Source of the DNA: Merluccius polli | Lineage: Eukaryota; Chordata; Actinopteri; Gadiformes; Merlucciidae | Length of the DNA: 64,000 nucleotides | NCBI GenBank assembly: GCA_030340625.1 | Contig: JAOPHQ010000569.1 | Coordinates: forward strand, 62,001 to 126,000 | Direction: 5' to 3' | Part shown: in pieces, positions 42,953-53,069 of the stretch | Numbering within the stretch: position 1 is the first letter of the stretch | Layout: every line of letters begins with the position of its first letter | Notes under the pieces: model-generated | The model's database searches: none | Told to the model about the DNA's origin: nothing | The model's input: the letters and a program-made list of their open reading frames with translations, nothing else | Program-made: the position numbers and the translations under genes

Positions 42953-43400
42953 TAGCCTGGCTCCGCCCTCCGACGTACTTCCGCTCAATTTTCATTTCCC
43001 TTCAGTACTAGGTCTGGGTATTCGGCATATTCGCGGGTTTTCTCCCGGTAAAGTTTCGGTCCAATCAGCGAACAGGAGGCGCGGCCTGAGAACAGTGACG
43101 TAGAGGTCGTGCGCGAATTTCAGTTATTGAGCGTAAGTACGGAGGCGGGCGGAGGCTAATGCTAATGCTCACTGCATCTGCCGTTTGTATACTGCGCGCA
43201 ACGTGGTTTCTGGCGCATGAAATACGTCACGACCAAACGTTAGCGATTGGTTATGGCAGATTCGGAGTGGCACTGGGCAGAGCCAATAGTTTTAAACTTC
43301 AACAGAGCACCCGCCTTCAGTTAGTTAACAATTGTCAATGGTGAGTGGCCAGACTCTCTGTACAAATGAAATGTAGTACGAGAGGCTGGTGACCAGGCTA
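42953..43400 (+). mobile_element. MULE-like non-autonomous element, 448 bp, 9-bp target duplication
   Basis: Ends tagcctggctccg and (reverse complement) tagcctggtcacc. Exact 9-bp duplications ggtctagca at 42944-42952 and 43401-43409. Homologous to 37340-37887 in the other orientation, with internal differences of about 100 bp. Confidence 0.88.
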
Positions 43401-43688
43401 GGTCTAGCACGGCTCCGTCGGCTTTTTGGTGCTGGAAACACAAAGTATGTCAGACCAATCACAGCGTGAGGGGCGGAGTCGAAAGCCGGGCTACCATGAC
43501 GACAGAGTTGCGACGGTTCCGTGTTAGGTAAACAATGGCTGCTGCTGCTGGCGAACGGTTGTCTTTCCACTCGGCTTTGGCCGCGACTCTTCAAGACTTG
43601 AAGTTAACATTTTATTTGAGAAAAGAATAAAGAACGGCACTGAAGACTTTCCTCGAAAAGAAATATTTATTCTGAGTTTTGATTAATT

Positions 43689-43718
43689 ACGTAGTCAGAG
43701 CGACGGCTCTGACTACGT
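43689..43718. repeat. 13-bp perfect hairpin, 4-base loop
   Basis: acgtagtcagagc, loop gacg, gctctgactacgt. Inside the nested repeat region of hAT copy 1. Confidence 0.9.
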
Positions 43719-43884
43719 CACCTTCTTCGTTGCTCTGATTGGTTGTAGCGCTATCCTATTGCGTGCAGAGGGAACTTGAAAGACAACCGTTTATCCCGCC
43801 CACACTGCCAATGGAGCTGAGCCAGACCAGAGCCCGTCTACGGAGAGCCTGTCCACTCCCTATTAAGTCCCATTGTACCGAATT

Positions 43885-44600
43885 TTGGTTGCAGTTCCAC
43901 CAGAGCTCCACTGGGGGTGATCGCCCATGAGTGCAGAATGAATGGGAGCAGATGGAGCTAGACGGCTAAATGTGTCTCTTTCACCTGATTCTCATTGAGA
44001 AATCTCAGATTTGATTGTAGTTTTTACAAGTTCAACATGGGTTATAGATCGAAAGTTGAATGAACGAGTACTTATGTCCTTTCGATTTCTTACAGGACGA
44101 GTTGTTGTTGCCCATAACACGCTAGCATTCTGCTAATGAACGCTGATTGGTCAGTGAAGGACTGATTACGACCAGAGATCCTGCTTGATGGCATCTTGGC
44201 ATCCGAAGCGGGACCAGAATGTTAAGGTGGACTTTTTCGCCCAAGTTCTTCTTTTTTTAAAACAGCAAAACAAAAACTCTTTCTAGCACGTGTATTGACA
44301 GGGAGAGAGCCTAACCTGTGTCCGCTGTGTTGGCGATGCCTTGAGGGAAAGGGAGAGGCTTGCCGTAAAGCAGTATCAAAGCAAATAAGTGACTCTAAAA
44401 AATCTAACACCCAGCAATGTGTAATTTCTGTGCATCCCCTTTCGAAAGCAACATTCAAATTACTAGACAAAAAATTATATCCTGAGAAAAGTGGAGTTTG
44501 AGGGGTATAGCTCCATAGACCGCCATTCATTCTGCACTCGTCCTGTGAGCGCCCTCACATGGAACCAGAGGGGAACTGCAACAGTTCAGAACCCGGAAGT
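43885..44600. repeat. Imperfect long inverted repeat (foldback MITE)
   Basis: 43885-43975 (gttgcagttccacc.., gagtgcagaatgaatggg, atggagctag) mirrors 44505-44590 (tagctccat, ccattcattctgcactcg, ggggaactgcaac). Arms are about 85-90 bp; the interior shows no gene. It is one of the insertions that lengthen hAT copy 1. Confidence 0.72.
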
Positions 44601-45325
44601 AAACCGAGAGTGGAACTTCTCTCCTTATTACACATTCTCTGGCCAGACCTTACATCTTTCTGATGTGGGTCTGGCTTGCCAGGCTAGCAATTTTTCTTTT
44701 ACGTGGCTGAAAATAACCGTAGGCCTACTTTCTGTCACTGAGCCGTGTCTGTCCTCTTTAAGTGGAAGCTTGTGCGTAGCTTTGTTGCATTATATTGAAA
44801 CTTTGTTGATGTTGTTATTGTCATGCGTGTTCTGGTTATTTGCGCATGATTAAACATGTGTCTTTATATGGCGATAAAGCAAAGCTTTGTTGCGTTTTTT
44901 TTGTTTGTTTTTTTTTTAAGTGGGGATTGGGGGTGCGCCAACCCGGTTGGGATGTAGAAGGGGGTGCGCAGGAAAAAAAAGTTTGGGAACCGCTGCGCTA
45001 GGACATGGACATTAATAGTGCTGTTAAGTGCAGCCGGAGAATTCTATCTCTGCTCTGTTATCGCATTTTAGACAGACAGGTCTGCCGTGCGATGATGCGT
45101 GCGTGCAAAAAAAAGTACTCGAATACTCGTGGGAACAAACTAACTGGTAATCATTTAGAGAAAATCATACATTTTCCCACCCCTAATATATTTTTATATA
45201 TATTATATTTAATAGAAGTTCATACACAATGTGTTTTACTTAGTGAAACTTTAATATTCTAAACGAATGCTTATGTATTGTAATGTTACATGCATATATT
45301 GGCATATATTTTATTTGCTTCCTTC

Positions 45326-45331
<6 letters not shown>

Positions 45332-45363
<32 letters not shown>
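45332..45363. repeat. (TA)n microsatellite
   Basis: About 16 TA units just left of an L1 remnant. Confidence 0.9.
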
Positions 45364-45364
<1 letters not shown>

Positions 45365-45366
<2 letters not shown>

Positions 45367-46990
45367 CCCCTGTTCCAACCCTGTATATAGGCTTGATGTA
45401 ATTTCTTTACCGGATTGACTGATTTATATTCTGAGATGAAAATTCTAATCAAGTCTACTTCTGTCCCATATTCTCCTTTCTTATAATTTGCTCCCAATAA
45501 TGCCTTAATTGGAAATATCTATAACAATTGTGATTGGTTAAGCCATATTGATCCTTTAGTTCTTGGAAGCTTTTAATTACCATCTTTTTTTAAACGATCC
45601 CAGTATATTGTAGGTCCCCTTTCCCAAGACTTGAATCTTTTATCTGTGTTGTTTGGCTTATGCTATCATATGCTATCCAATGCAATACTTCACTAGGTCT
45701 GGTCAGCTCGTTGTTAGTTATTATTGTGAACTAAATATTGGACCAAGGGTTTCTATCCTCTCCCAGTGTAACAATCAATCCTATCCTCTATCCTCTATCA
45801 ATCCTATCCTCTATCCTCTCCCAGTGTAACAATCAATTCTAAATCTGTCTTTTTCCCTGCCAAATAAATGCTGAAATGATTTTGCCCCATAAAAGTGGAC
45901 TCGCGGAACAACCCCACTGACCTCCATGTTTTCGTGATAGCGTGAGCGATTTCCATTAATTTTAATCCTAGCTGTTGGTTTGTTATACAGAGACTGTATG
46001 GTCCAAAAGCATTGTGAAAGTTAAAATGCTCCAGCATTCTATATAACAAGTCCCATTCAAACAAAACAAAAGTATTTTCCACATCCAACTATTACTATTG
46101 CCTCTACTCACCTTTCAACCACATATTGAGCATAGCGTTAGTTCAGGCAGGCCACGAAGTCAGGCTAGGCTCAGTACAGAGATCACAGTAGTCATAATCA
46201 TAGTCATTGCCGCTTTTAGGTTACGTTGCGTATGCAGAAGCGCTTCAAATATGCAGTATTATCAAAACATACATCAGCTGATTCCCCTAGCTTCCCATTG
46301 GATACCATACACAGTCAGCTGACAGCTCAGCTGACTCCCCCTCAAACACCCATTGTTTAAAGCTGCTTCAGCCTGCCTATCTTCGCTGCTTTCTCTGCTA
46401 GCTTTGCAACCCACCTCCACCCCAGCTCCTCCCTTTATGTTGTATCTAATTAATCAATGTCATTTTCTGATTGTCATTGATGCCTGCTCTGTTCTGTACC
46501 CCGGGGGGTCGCTGCTGCCGCTCTCCTTGTCTTAAACCTTTCCATGTAGGCACATGGAAGGGCAGGGAGGAGTTCTCTCCCTGCCTTAAGGCTTTCCACG
46601 TAGGCACGTGGAAGGACAAGGAGGTCCCAGAACAGAGCCATACCGCCAAATGTAAAATTCTGCAAATGTAATATTCTGCTTAAAATAAAGATTATTTTGA
46701 CAAAAGTGGTCCTGACTGAAGTTGTATAATGTGCAATGTACACCTGGTGTTATCTTGTGTCTCTAAATACACCAGTCAGATTTCTGGCAGTATTTTTTTC
46801 TAGCTGTCTGGCCAGGATGGGGCTAAATAATCTACCCTGCAGATCTATAGTTAGAACATTCCCAACTATCTTTTCCTTCCTTTAGAATCACAGATATTAT
46901 GGCCTCCCTCCAGGAGGGTGACATTTCTCCCTCTATATGCTATAGGGAGTGGAACGAGAAGGTGAACAGAAGGGTAGGTCTTATCCTAAA
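45365..46990 (-). mobile_element. L1-type (Tx1/L1 group) LINE remnant on minus, split by another repeat
   Basis: Minus pieces in order: 46990-46750 (WREAIISVILKEGKDSWECS NYR: the RT start), 46090-45800 (DVENTFVLFEWDLLYRMLEH FNF, from the first catalytic box) and 45700-45380 (DKRFKSWERGP; HYLGANYKKGEYGTE-type C-terminal segments). Stops and deletions throughout; the YADD box is lost. The gap 46091-46745 is a separate repeat. Confidence 0.65.
46091..46745. repeat. Unclassified interspersed repeat with two tandem hairpins
   Basis: 46528-46620 holds two near copies of a hairpin (ctttccatgtaggcacatgg and ctttccacgtaggcacgtgg) in a stretch that is itself an imperfect palindrome (ccttgtcttaaacc ... 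aaggacaagg). Flanks are L1. Possibly a solo LTR or foldback element; no terminal repeats were fixed. Confidence 0.5.
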
Positions 46991-47260
46991 CAATAATACT
47001 GTAATATAGTAAAATATATATTATAGGATTAGGATAGTGTTTATACTTTGGTATTGATCCGCTGATCCCTAATCTGAGTTACTGTCGCCTTCCTGTCAGC
47101 CTGAACCAGTCTCTCCTCTGACCACAGAACCTCCACTCACTGGATCTTTGTTTTCTGGAAACTCTATAAACTGTTTTGTGTGAAAATCCACAGAGATCGA
47201 CAGTTTCTGAGATACTAAAAGCATCCTATTGCTGCAAAATATGATATCCAACATTCTCAC

Positions 47261-47426
47261 CTGATTTGGGGAAAGTAACAAGGTAAACGTCGTCATCTCT
47301 GACTTCGAAATTTTGCAAATCATCAATATATTCTTTTGTTAGTGTAGTGCTGGCATCCACTCTAAAAACAGCCCCTTTGTATGTGAAAAGAGTATCACTG
47401 AGTAGTTTGTATTCTTGTTGAGCCAT
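47261..47426 (-). CDS. Cytosolic sulfotransferase, exon 1 (start)
   Basis: A minus-strand start MAQQEYKLLSDTLFTYKG, then DASTTLTKEYIDDLQNFEVR and DDDVYLVTFPKSG, the 5'-phosphosulfate-binding loop (T-[YF]-P-K-S-G-T) of cytosolic sulfotransferases. Donor caaatcag|gtgaga. Known role: transfer of sulfate from PAPS to small hydroxyl or amine substrates in the cytosol. The gene continues at 40727, 26286, 26054 and 22760 over about 25 kb, with introns packed with elements. Exon 3 is damaged and the last exon not found, so it may be a unitary pseudogene. Confidence 0.92.
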
Positions 47427-47639
47427 TGCTTAGAATATTGCATGCAATAAATGAGTTGGAGAGGGACAAAGCTTAAAATAAGGCACTGTGCTTGAGGCAA
47501 AGGCATAAATTACTAGAATTAAAGTTGACTTTCATAGTGTTGGCTACATCCAATCAGAACTGGACATTCAGCTTTTTATTAAGGTATACTTGTTGTTTCA
47601 TTTGTCAAATATGTAACATGTATGTAACATGTATCCCGT

Positions 47640-47910
47640 CCTCGACCAAGTAACGTCTCCACCACTGCCAAACAGCAAACAAGAAAAGCAGAAGAGCGCC
47701 TTCTTCTGAATGCTAGCCGTTAACCATTTCTTTTTGGCAAACCACTCCACATTAAATGCATGGTTGTTTTTGCCAGCGGTTTGGCGAATGCCGATATCCA
47801 TTGGATGGTGGGGACCGAGGCGTTTTACCTCTCATTTTTCCTCCACACTAAGGGTCTCAAATCTGTGCTCCAATAGATGATCTACCTCATTCATGTTGTC
47901 GACTCGTGTT
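47640..47910 (-). pseudogene. TTF-type zinc-finger fragment of a hAT-like transposase
   Basis: Minus frame: NNHAFNVEWFAKKKWLTASI, then ALFCFSCLLFGSGGDVTW, the W..W..C-F-C-x-x-C-x-L-F pattern of the TTF-type zinc finger found in hAT-derived ZMYM-like proteins. No catalytic domain follows. The sequence gcccctaatgaccagtcgccactg ending about 48703 resembles a hAT terminus and may be the end of the same element. Confidence 0.6.
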
Positions 47911-48329
47911 CATTTGCGTACCTCCGACATGCTTGTTAGCAACTCACGCGGCGCACGTGAGGACGAAGTCACTCAAGTCATGACTCATCATGCGCGCCGC
48001 ACACTACAGCCAATGAACTGCGAACAATGAAATTACGCTGTAGTGGAACGAACCATATATGTCCATAGCAGTCCCGGTGGGGATTGCCCTACCATAAGAA
48101 AATAAATTTCTCCGGCCACTTCAACAGAGAACACTCTGAGCATGCGCATTTCAATCTTTCAAGTCCAATACACATTACCATTTGGCTGGTGGGGCAAGAG
48201 CCACTTCTGGCCACTTCTAGCCCCTCCAGACGAACTCAGTCTGAAGAAGCAAGCTAGGGTCGACTAAAAATGAACTAAAAGCACCAAACTTATTATTTTA
48301 CAGTACTTTCTGGGGAGATTTTTTTGAAA

Positions 48330-48364
48330 TATATATATATATATTTTAAAAAATATATATATAA
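48330..48364. repeat. AT-rich low-complexity run
   Basis: (AT)n followed by T-rich sequence at the tail side of the SINE. Confidence 0.7.
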
Positions 48365-48374
48365 TTTTTTTTTT

Positions 48375-48570
48375 TTTTTAATTTTTTTGGGGGCTTTTAT
48401 TGCCTTTTATTATAGGACAGCTGGAGAAAGACAGGAAAGGGGGGCAGAGAGAGAGGGGATGACGCGCAGCAAAGGGCCGCAGGTCGGATTTGAACCCGGG
48501 CCGCTGCAACAAGGACTCAGCCTCGGCACATGGGTCACCAGCTCTACCCACTGAGCTATCCGGGCGCCCA
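48375..48570 (-). mobile_element. tRNA-derived SINE
   Basis: Minus strand from 48570: tRNA-like head with A box (tagctcagtgggtagagc, 48557-48540 region) and B box (ggttcaaatcc, 48496-48486), internal RNA polymerase III promoters. The body (tgcgcgtcatcccctctctc and gtctttctccagctgtcc) is a common fish SINE. Only the head resembles a tRNA; no CCA-type 3' acceptor stem, so not a tRNA gene. Confidence 0.85.
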
Positions 48571-48775
48571 AAATATATATATAATTTAAAATAAATAAAT
48601 AATGTATTATTATTTTTTTTAATTATTATTATTATTTTTTTTCTTTCTTGTGAGAGTAGGTGGGGCAGAGCCCCACTTGCCCCTAATGACCAGTCGCCAC
48701 TGAGTAGAACAGTAGCTAAACTTACGTGCTATGGTGTTTGCCTGTGCATACAACCTACAACACTGTCTGTATATG

Positions 48776-48777
<2 letters not shown>

Positions 48778-48816
<39 letters not shown>
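48778..48816. repeat. (CAT)n microsatellite within LINE coding sequence
   Basis: About 13 units; read on minus in the LINE frame it gives a run of aspartates between ADDMD and IYRQ. Confidence 0.92.
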
Positions 48817-48818
<2 letters not shown>

Positions 48819-48850
48819 TATCATCTGCAATACAATGACCAAGGTATTTA

Positions 48851-49540
48851 GGGTGACCAGACGTCCTCTTTTGCCCGGACATGTCCTCTTTTTGAGACCT
48901 AAAAAAATGTCCGGGCGGACTTTCGAAATCGTCCGGGATTTTGTTTTCAAACATACAACATCGGAATTTCCATTGTGTTCGCTCACAAACTAGTCCCGCC
49001 CCCCCCCCCCCCCCCTACTCAGTTCTGTTCGCTTTGCTTTGAGTGGAAGTGAGTAGGGAGAGTTATGTCCTCGCATATGTACGGTCTGACTGTAGAGCTA
49101 CCGTCATTGGTCGATAGCCTTTTCTGTGAGCTTTTAATTGGTCAGTCTGCGCCTCAGTGGTGCGAGCAGCTTCCTTGTTTATCAAAGAGAGCGCGTACCG
49201 GTGGCGTCTCTGCAGTTATGCTGAAACGTAAATGCAAGTTCACGGATGAACTAAAAAATAAATATCCATGCTTTCAACTGAGTTTTCCCCAACAGGTGTA
49301 TGTTGGGGAAAATTATTATTTTTTTAGGTTATTGTTTTATAGGGCCAAACATTGAAAATGTTTACTTTAGGTCTGTATTTTCTGTGCGTTTGCACTTTGA
49401 GGCAGTGTTTTTTCTATTTTCTATGTTTGTTTGTTAAGGGCCAATAAAGCCCATTTTCATATCTAGTCACCATGTCTGTGGACACCCGCCTCCAGTGCTG
49501 AGGTATCCTCTTTTTCACAAACTCATATCTGGTCACCCTA
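48851..49540 (+). mobile_element. hAT element fragment with transposase N-terminus
   Basis: Terminal inverted repeats gggtgaccagacgtcctctt and (reverse complement) agggtgaccagatatgagtt. The flanking direct repeat is aaggtattta at 48841-48850 and 49541-49550. Inside on plus, 49217-49287 reads MLKRKCKFTDELKNKYPCF, the start of a hAT-type protein (fish relatives continue into a BED-like finger), then stops. Poly-C near 49003. Internally deleted, non-autonomous. Confidence 0.82.
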
Positions 49541-50264
49541 AAGGTATTTAATCTTTTTGCAGACCTCAAGACAATTATTGGACAGTTTGAACACAGGGAA
49601 ATTAAGCAATCTATCCTGTTTTGTTCTGCATATTAAAACAGCACTTTTGCTGGAATTATACTTTATATCAAATTCCACACCATAGTCAGAGCATATATTA
49701 AGAAGCTCCTGCTGCCCAGCACTACTCGGACTAAAAGTAACAAGGTCATCTGCATACATATGATGATTCACCAGCATGCCACCAATCATACAGCCAGTGT
49801 TGCAACCATTCAGTCTCCTAGACCAGCAGTTCCCAAACTTTTTTTCCTGCGCACCCCCTTCTACATCCCAACCGGGTTGGCGCACCCCCAATCCCCACTT
49901 AAAAAAAACCCCCCAAAAAACGCAACAAAGCTTTGTTTTATCGCCATATAAAGACACATGTTTAATCATGTGCAAATAACCAGAACACGCATGACAATAA
50001 CAACATCAACAAAGTTTCAATATAATGCAACAAAGCTACGCACAAGCTTCCACTTTTAAGAGGAGGAGTGACAGACACGGCTCAGCGACAGAAAGTAGGC
50101 CTACGAAAAATTGCAGCAATAGGCCTATTAAATGACCGTGGACCTATAGCATCATTATAACACAACGGTTATGGAAAATAGAACGACAGTACATTGAATT
50201 AAATTGCAATGAAGTTACAAACGATCCGCAACATTAAGAGAATAGGCTCCGAAACAGATAAACA

Positions 50265-50709
50265 GGGGGCCGGGATCCCACCTCGGCCGGCGCGCGCCGG
50301 CCCTCACTTTCATTGCGCCGCGGGGTTTCGTAGGACCCTCTGACTCGCGCGTGCGTTAGACTCCTTGGTCCGTGTTTCAAGACGGGTCGGGTGGGTAGCC
50401 GACATCGCCGCCGACCCCTTGCGCCAGTTGTACGTGAGCCGGATCCCCGCCCTGAACGACGCGACGCGGTTGGGACGCACTGAGGACAGTCCGTCCCGGT
50501 CGACAGTCACGCCGGGGGCAAGGGGGCCCCGTCCCCAACCCCCGTGAGGGGGGGGGAAGGCGCAGCGAGATACTGCGTCCGCGGCCCCGGGAAGCGGCGA
50601 GGTCGGAGCGGGGGGGCGCTGTAAAGCCAGAGGCCGAAGCCGCCGGCCACCTTCGCCCCCGAACCCTTCCAAGCCGACCCAGAGCCGGTCGCGGCACACC
50701 GCCGCGGAG
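50265..50709 (-). rRNA. 28S rRNA fragment (pseudogene) inside hAT copy 2
   Basis: The same 28S segment as 42306-42730, in reverse orientation, extending about 20 bases further (gcggcggtgtgccgcgaccg). Only scattered substitutions separate the copies (for example at the gtcctcagtgcg / gtcgtcagtgcg site), so the rDNA piece was part of the hAT before the copies spread. Confidence 0.94.
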
Positions 50710-50998
50710 GAAAAGAAGAAGAAGAAGAAGACAGCAGCTGCCTTCTTCTACGTTTCTATCAAAAACTAAGAAATTATAGTTTGTTTATTTAAAATAAAAG
50801 GGATTACAAAGGAAATGTTTACTGTTCATGTTTTTTTATTGTATGGAACAATCCCACTTAAAAAACTGCACTGTAATTGTGTAATATTATAGACCCCTTC
50901 GAGTGCAACGTCACAGAAATATGCGCACGCGTCTTGGGGTCAGAAAAACACCTACTCACATAGACTTCCACTAACGAAGTCCAAACAAAAAGTCTAAA

Positions 50999-51076
50999 AT
51001 GCCGACCTGTAGCGCTGTTGGATGTGAAAATAGGACCAGCAGTGGCGTTGACCAGATTAGGACATTGTCCACTGGT
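50999..51076 (+). pseudogene. THAP-domain N-terminus (fragment)
   Basis: MPTCSAVGCENRTSSG: the C-x4-C start of a THAP zinc finger, as in element A's THAP. Breaks off after about 26 residues. Remnant of the first gene of the parental element. Confidence 0.65.
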
Positions 51077-51100
51077 TTAAGAATAAATAAATAAACTTAC

Positions 51101-51479
51101 CCCGCCATGCAGGTGCAGTTAGCCGTGTGAATGTAGCACTTCTCCTTGTTGTAGATCACCCATGCCTTGTACAACCATGTCTTCTTCCCCTGACGCTGAC
51201 TCTATAGGCGTCCAGCGACTTGTATGCGCATAGGCTTTCTCGAGTGTACGGGCGGTTTATCTATAGGTAAGAGTGGATAGCTGGCCACTGGATATCTGCC
51301 ATACTGTCATCTACCCAATCTTTAATGGAAGCTGGGTCTGGCAAACTATCGCCGTCAGCCAATACCAATTTGATGAGATATTGTTCCCGGTCCTTAATCG
51401 GCAACGAGAGAGCATATTCGGAAATATTCTGAGGAGAATCGTTGACAGCCATGTACTTCACTTTGTTTTCTGACCCCAT
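51101..51479 (-). pseudogene. N-terminal exon of a SWIM-YqaJ-type transposon protein (frameshifted)
   Basis: Minus frame starts MGSENKVKYMAV and includes YALSLPIKDREQYLIKLVLA, DGDSLPDPASIKDWVDD and IQWPAIHSYL, the pattern I recall from the start of fish transposon proteins that carry SWIM and YqaJ domains. After a frame change: KAWVIYNKEKCYIHTANCTC MAG, the C-x-C half of a SWIM zinc finger, ending at a donor (gcggg|gtaagt). The YqaJ part is absent. Confidence 0.6.
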
Positions 51480-51711
51480 TAGGCGCGAAAAGACGTGTGC
51501 GCACTCTCGTGGCTTGGAATGTTTACAAACAATGAAAGGGTCTATACCAGACCGCCATTACATTTTTCCTCTCGCGCACCCCCTGGTGGCAGCTCCACAC
51601 TTCGGGAATCCCTGTCCTAGACAGTTCATCCATATATAAATTAAATAAGACGGGACAAAATTCCTCCCTGCCTAACACCATTGGACACTCTAAAGGGGGC
51701 AGATATGCTAC

Positions 51712-51733
51712 CCCCCCCCCCCCCCCCCCCCCC
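51712..51733. repeat. Poly-C tract in LINE
   Basis: About 22 C residues, giving a glycine run in the minus reading of the LINE RT. A likely slippage or assembly-error site. Confidence 0.85.
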
Positions 51734-53069
51734 ATTTTATGTGCATCTGCTGATGGGCATACCAATAGGCAAGAACCCTCACAATATACCCAGGCACTCC
51801 CCCTTGCTGTAGTTTAATAAAGAGCTGTTTGTGATTCACTCGATCAAACGCTTTGGAGGCATCAATAAAACACATGAGAACAGAATTTTTAGCCTTATAC
51901 AAATTCACAATTTCCTTAAGAGCATGAATACACATGTCTGTGCCATGTTTTGGCTTAAATCCAAACTGATTATCCAGGGAAGAGATATACCCACTCACTC
52001 TATCAAGGAGGATTCTTTCCATTACCTTGGATAATATACTGGCCAATGCTATAGGTCTATAATTATCCAGGCAGCCAATTTTTCCAGCTTTGTCCTTGAT
52101 AACTGGGACAAGCAGAATGGATAACATTGAATCTGGTAGTATGCCATGGATCATCAAACCAGTAAAGTTGATTGCTAGGAGGGGAGCAAGCCTGAGACTG
52201 GCGTATTTCAGATGCTCTGCAGTTATTGAGTCCATACCACATGCTTTGTTGTTAGTTAATTTCCATATGGCATCAAATACCTCATGTGTCAGTATACTTA
52301 TTGATTCATCACTGATAGCAGAGTCCTCCACATATGTATCATGTTTTAAACAGTTAAAGAGGGAGCTATAGTGCTGTCTACATAGTTCAGCAACATTATC
52401 TTCTCCGGAGACTCCTTCAACAGTAGAAGGAAGGGAAGATTTACAATTATTAAGGGACCTCACCTCCTTCCAAAAGTCACTGATATTGTTGCTCATCATT
52501 TTACTAGCCATAGAGTCAGCCCTCATGGCTTGCTCATTTCTAGATATAAAACGAACAGCATACTTATATCTGGCATTGGCAAGCTTTTTGTTCTCAAGCT
52601 CAGGGCCTTGCCTAGGTCTCCCAGCCAGGCCCAACATTTGTAAGCTTCCCGATCTTCAGTATGATATGGAGCTACATGCTCATTCCATCCTGGTCTAATA
52701 TTATAGGCCCTGTTTCTCCTATGTTTTTGAAGAGGTTTACCACCCTCAAACAGAGCAGCCACAACATCATCATACATGGCACATAGGTTACTCTTGTGTT
52801 CCTCAATCTGACAGTTAACATCCTTACACATGATAGCTTCTCTGGGCAGATACACATTACTTAGACATTGGTCTGTGTTAATATAATAAGCCAATAAATC
52901 CTCTTCAGAAAGAGTTGACCAGTCTAATATAGTACTCACATTACCACTGATAACATTGTTGTCTGTCAAATCACTGTTAGCTAGTTTAAGATGGGGCAAT
53001 AGGAGAGGCCGAACCGCGCGAACCGCGCTTCCTGAAAATGTAAGACCCCAAAAATCATGACTAAGAACG

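Larger units (their letters stand above)
42038..44995 (+). mobile_element. hAT element carrying 28S rRNA, copy 1 (expanded by nested insertions)
   Basis: Left end cagggattcccca, right end (reverse complement) cagcggttcccaaac, the classic hAT-Charlie-like terminus. Target duplications cgctaggg (42030-42037) and cgctagga (44996-45003). Near the ends are blocks shared with copy 2 at 49824-51614: gcgagaggaaaaatgtaatg, gcgcaacgg-type 28S sequence, taataggcctattgctgcaa, gcttgtgcgtagctttgttg, acatgtgtctttatatggcg, aacccggttgggatgtagaa. Relative to copy 2 it has extra sequence between 42893 and about 44710 (a MULE-like element and another palindromic repeat). No transposase frame. Confidence 0.88.
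50890..51544. mobile_element. Mini-element with ends of a THAP / SWIM-YqaJ transposon, nested in hAT copy 2
   Basis: Termini tagaccccttcgag and (reverse complement) tagaccctttcatt, flanked by TA. Inside each end the inverted similarity continues (gcgcacgcgtcttggggtcag versus gcgcacacgtctttt..ggggtcag). Copy 1 of the hAT lacks this segment, which confirms insertion. It holds the start of a THAP gene on + (50999) and the start of a SWIM-type gene on - (51479), pointing at each other, with the middle missing. Confidence 0.78.
49824..51614 (-). mobile_element. hAT element carrying 28S rRNA, copy 2
   Basis: Exact 8-bp target duplications tcctagac at 49816-49823 and 51615-51622, inside LINE coding sequence. 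Termini cagcagttcccaaac and (reverse complement) cagggattcccgaag. Content is collinear with copy 1 (42038-44995) read in reverse, without the MULE and foldback insertions, but with its own insertion at 50890-51544. The empty-site logic is firm because the LINE frame continues across. Confidence 0.92.
48700..52999 (-). mobile_element. LINE (Jockey-group type) on minus, split into three by two hAT insertions
   Basis: Order on minus: 52999-52640 (upstream of RT; RPGWNEHVAPYHTEDREAYK), 52637-51622 (RT: FWKEVRSLNN, NKACGMDSITAEHLKYA, VIKDKAGKIGCLDNYRPIAL, GFKPKHGTDMC, MCFIDASKAFDRVNH), hAT 51614-49824, then 49823-49551 (NHHMYADDLVTFSPSSAG with the YADD box; KSAVLICRTKQDR; KIKYL), hAT 49540-48851, then 48850-48700 (GHCIADD, a poly-Asp run, IYRQCCRLYAQANTIARKF). 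There is a poly-C run at 51712-51733. The frame is nearly intact apart from insertions, so the LINE was fairly young when hit. Confidence 0.85.

Noticed and set aside
48486..48570. Possible tRNA gene (A and B boxes present)
   Set aside because: The head is followed by a typical SINE body, and no complete acceptor stem is formed.
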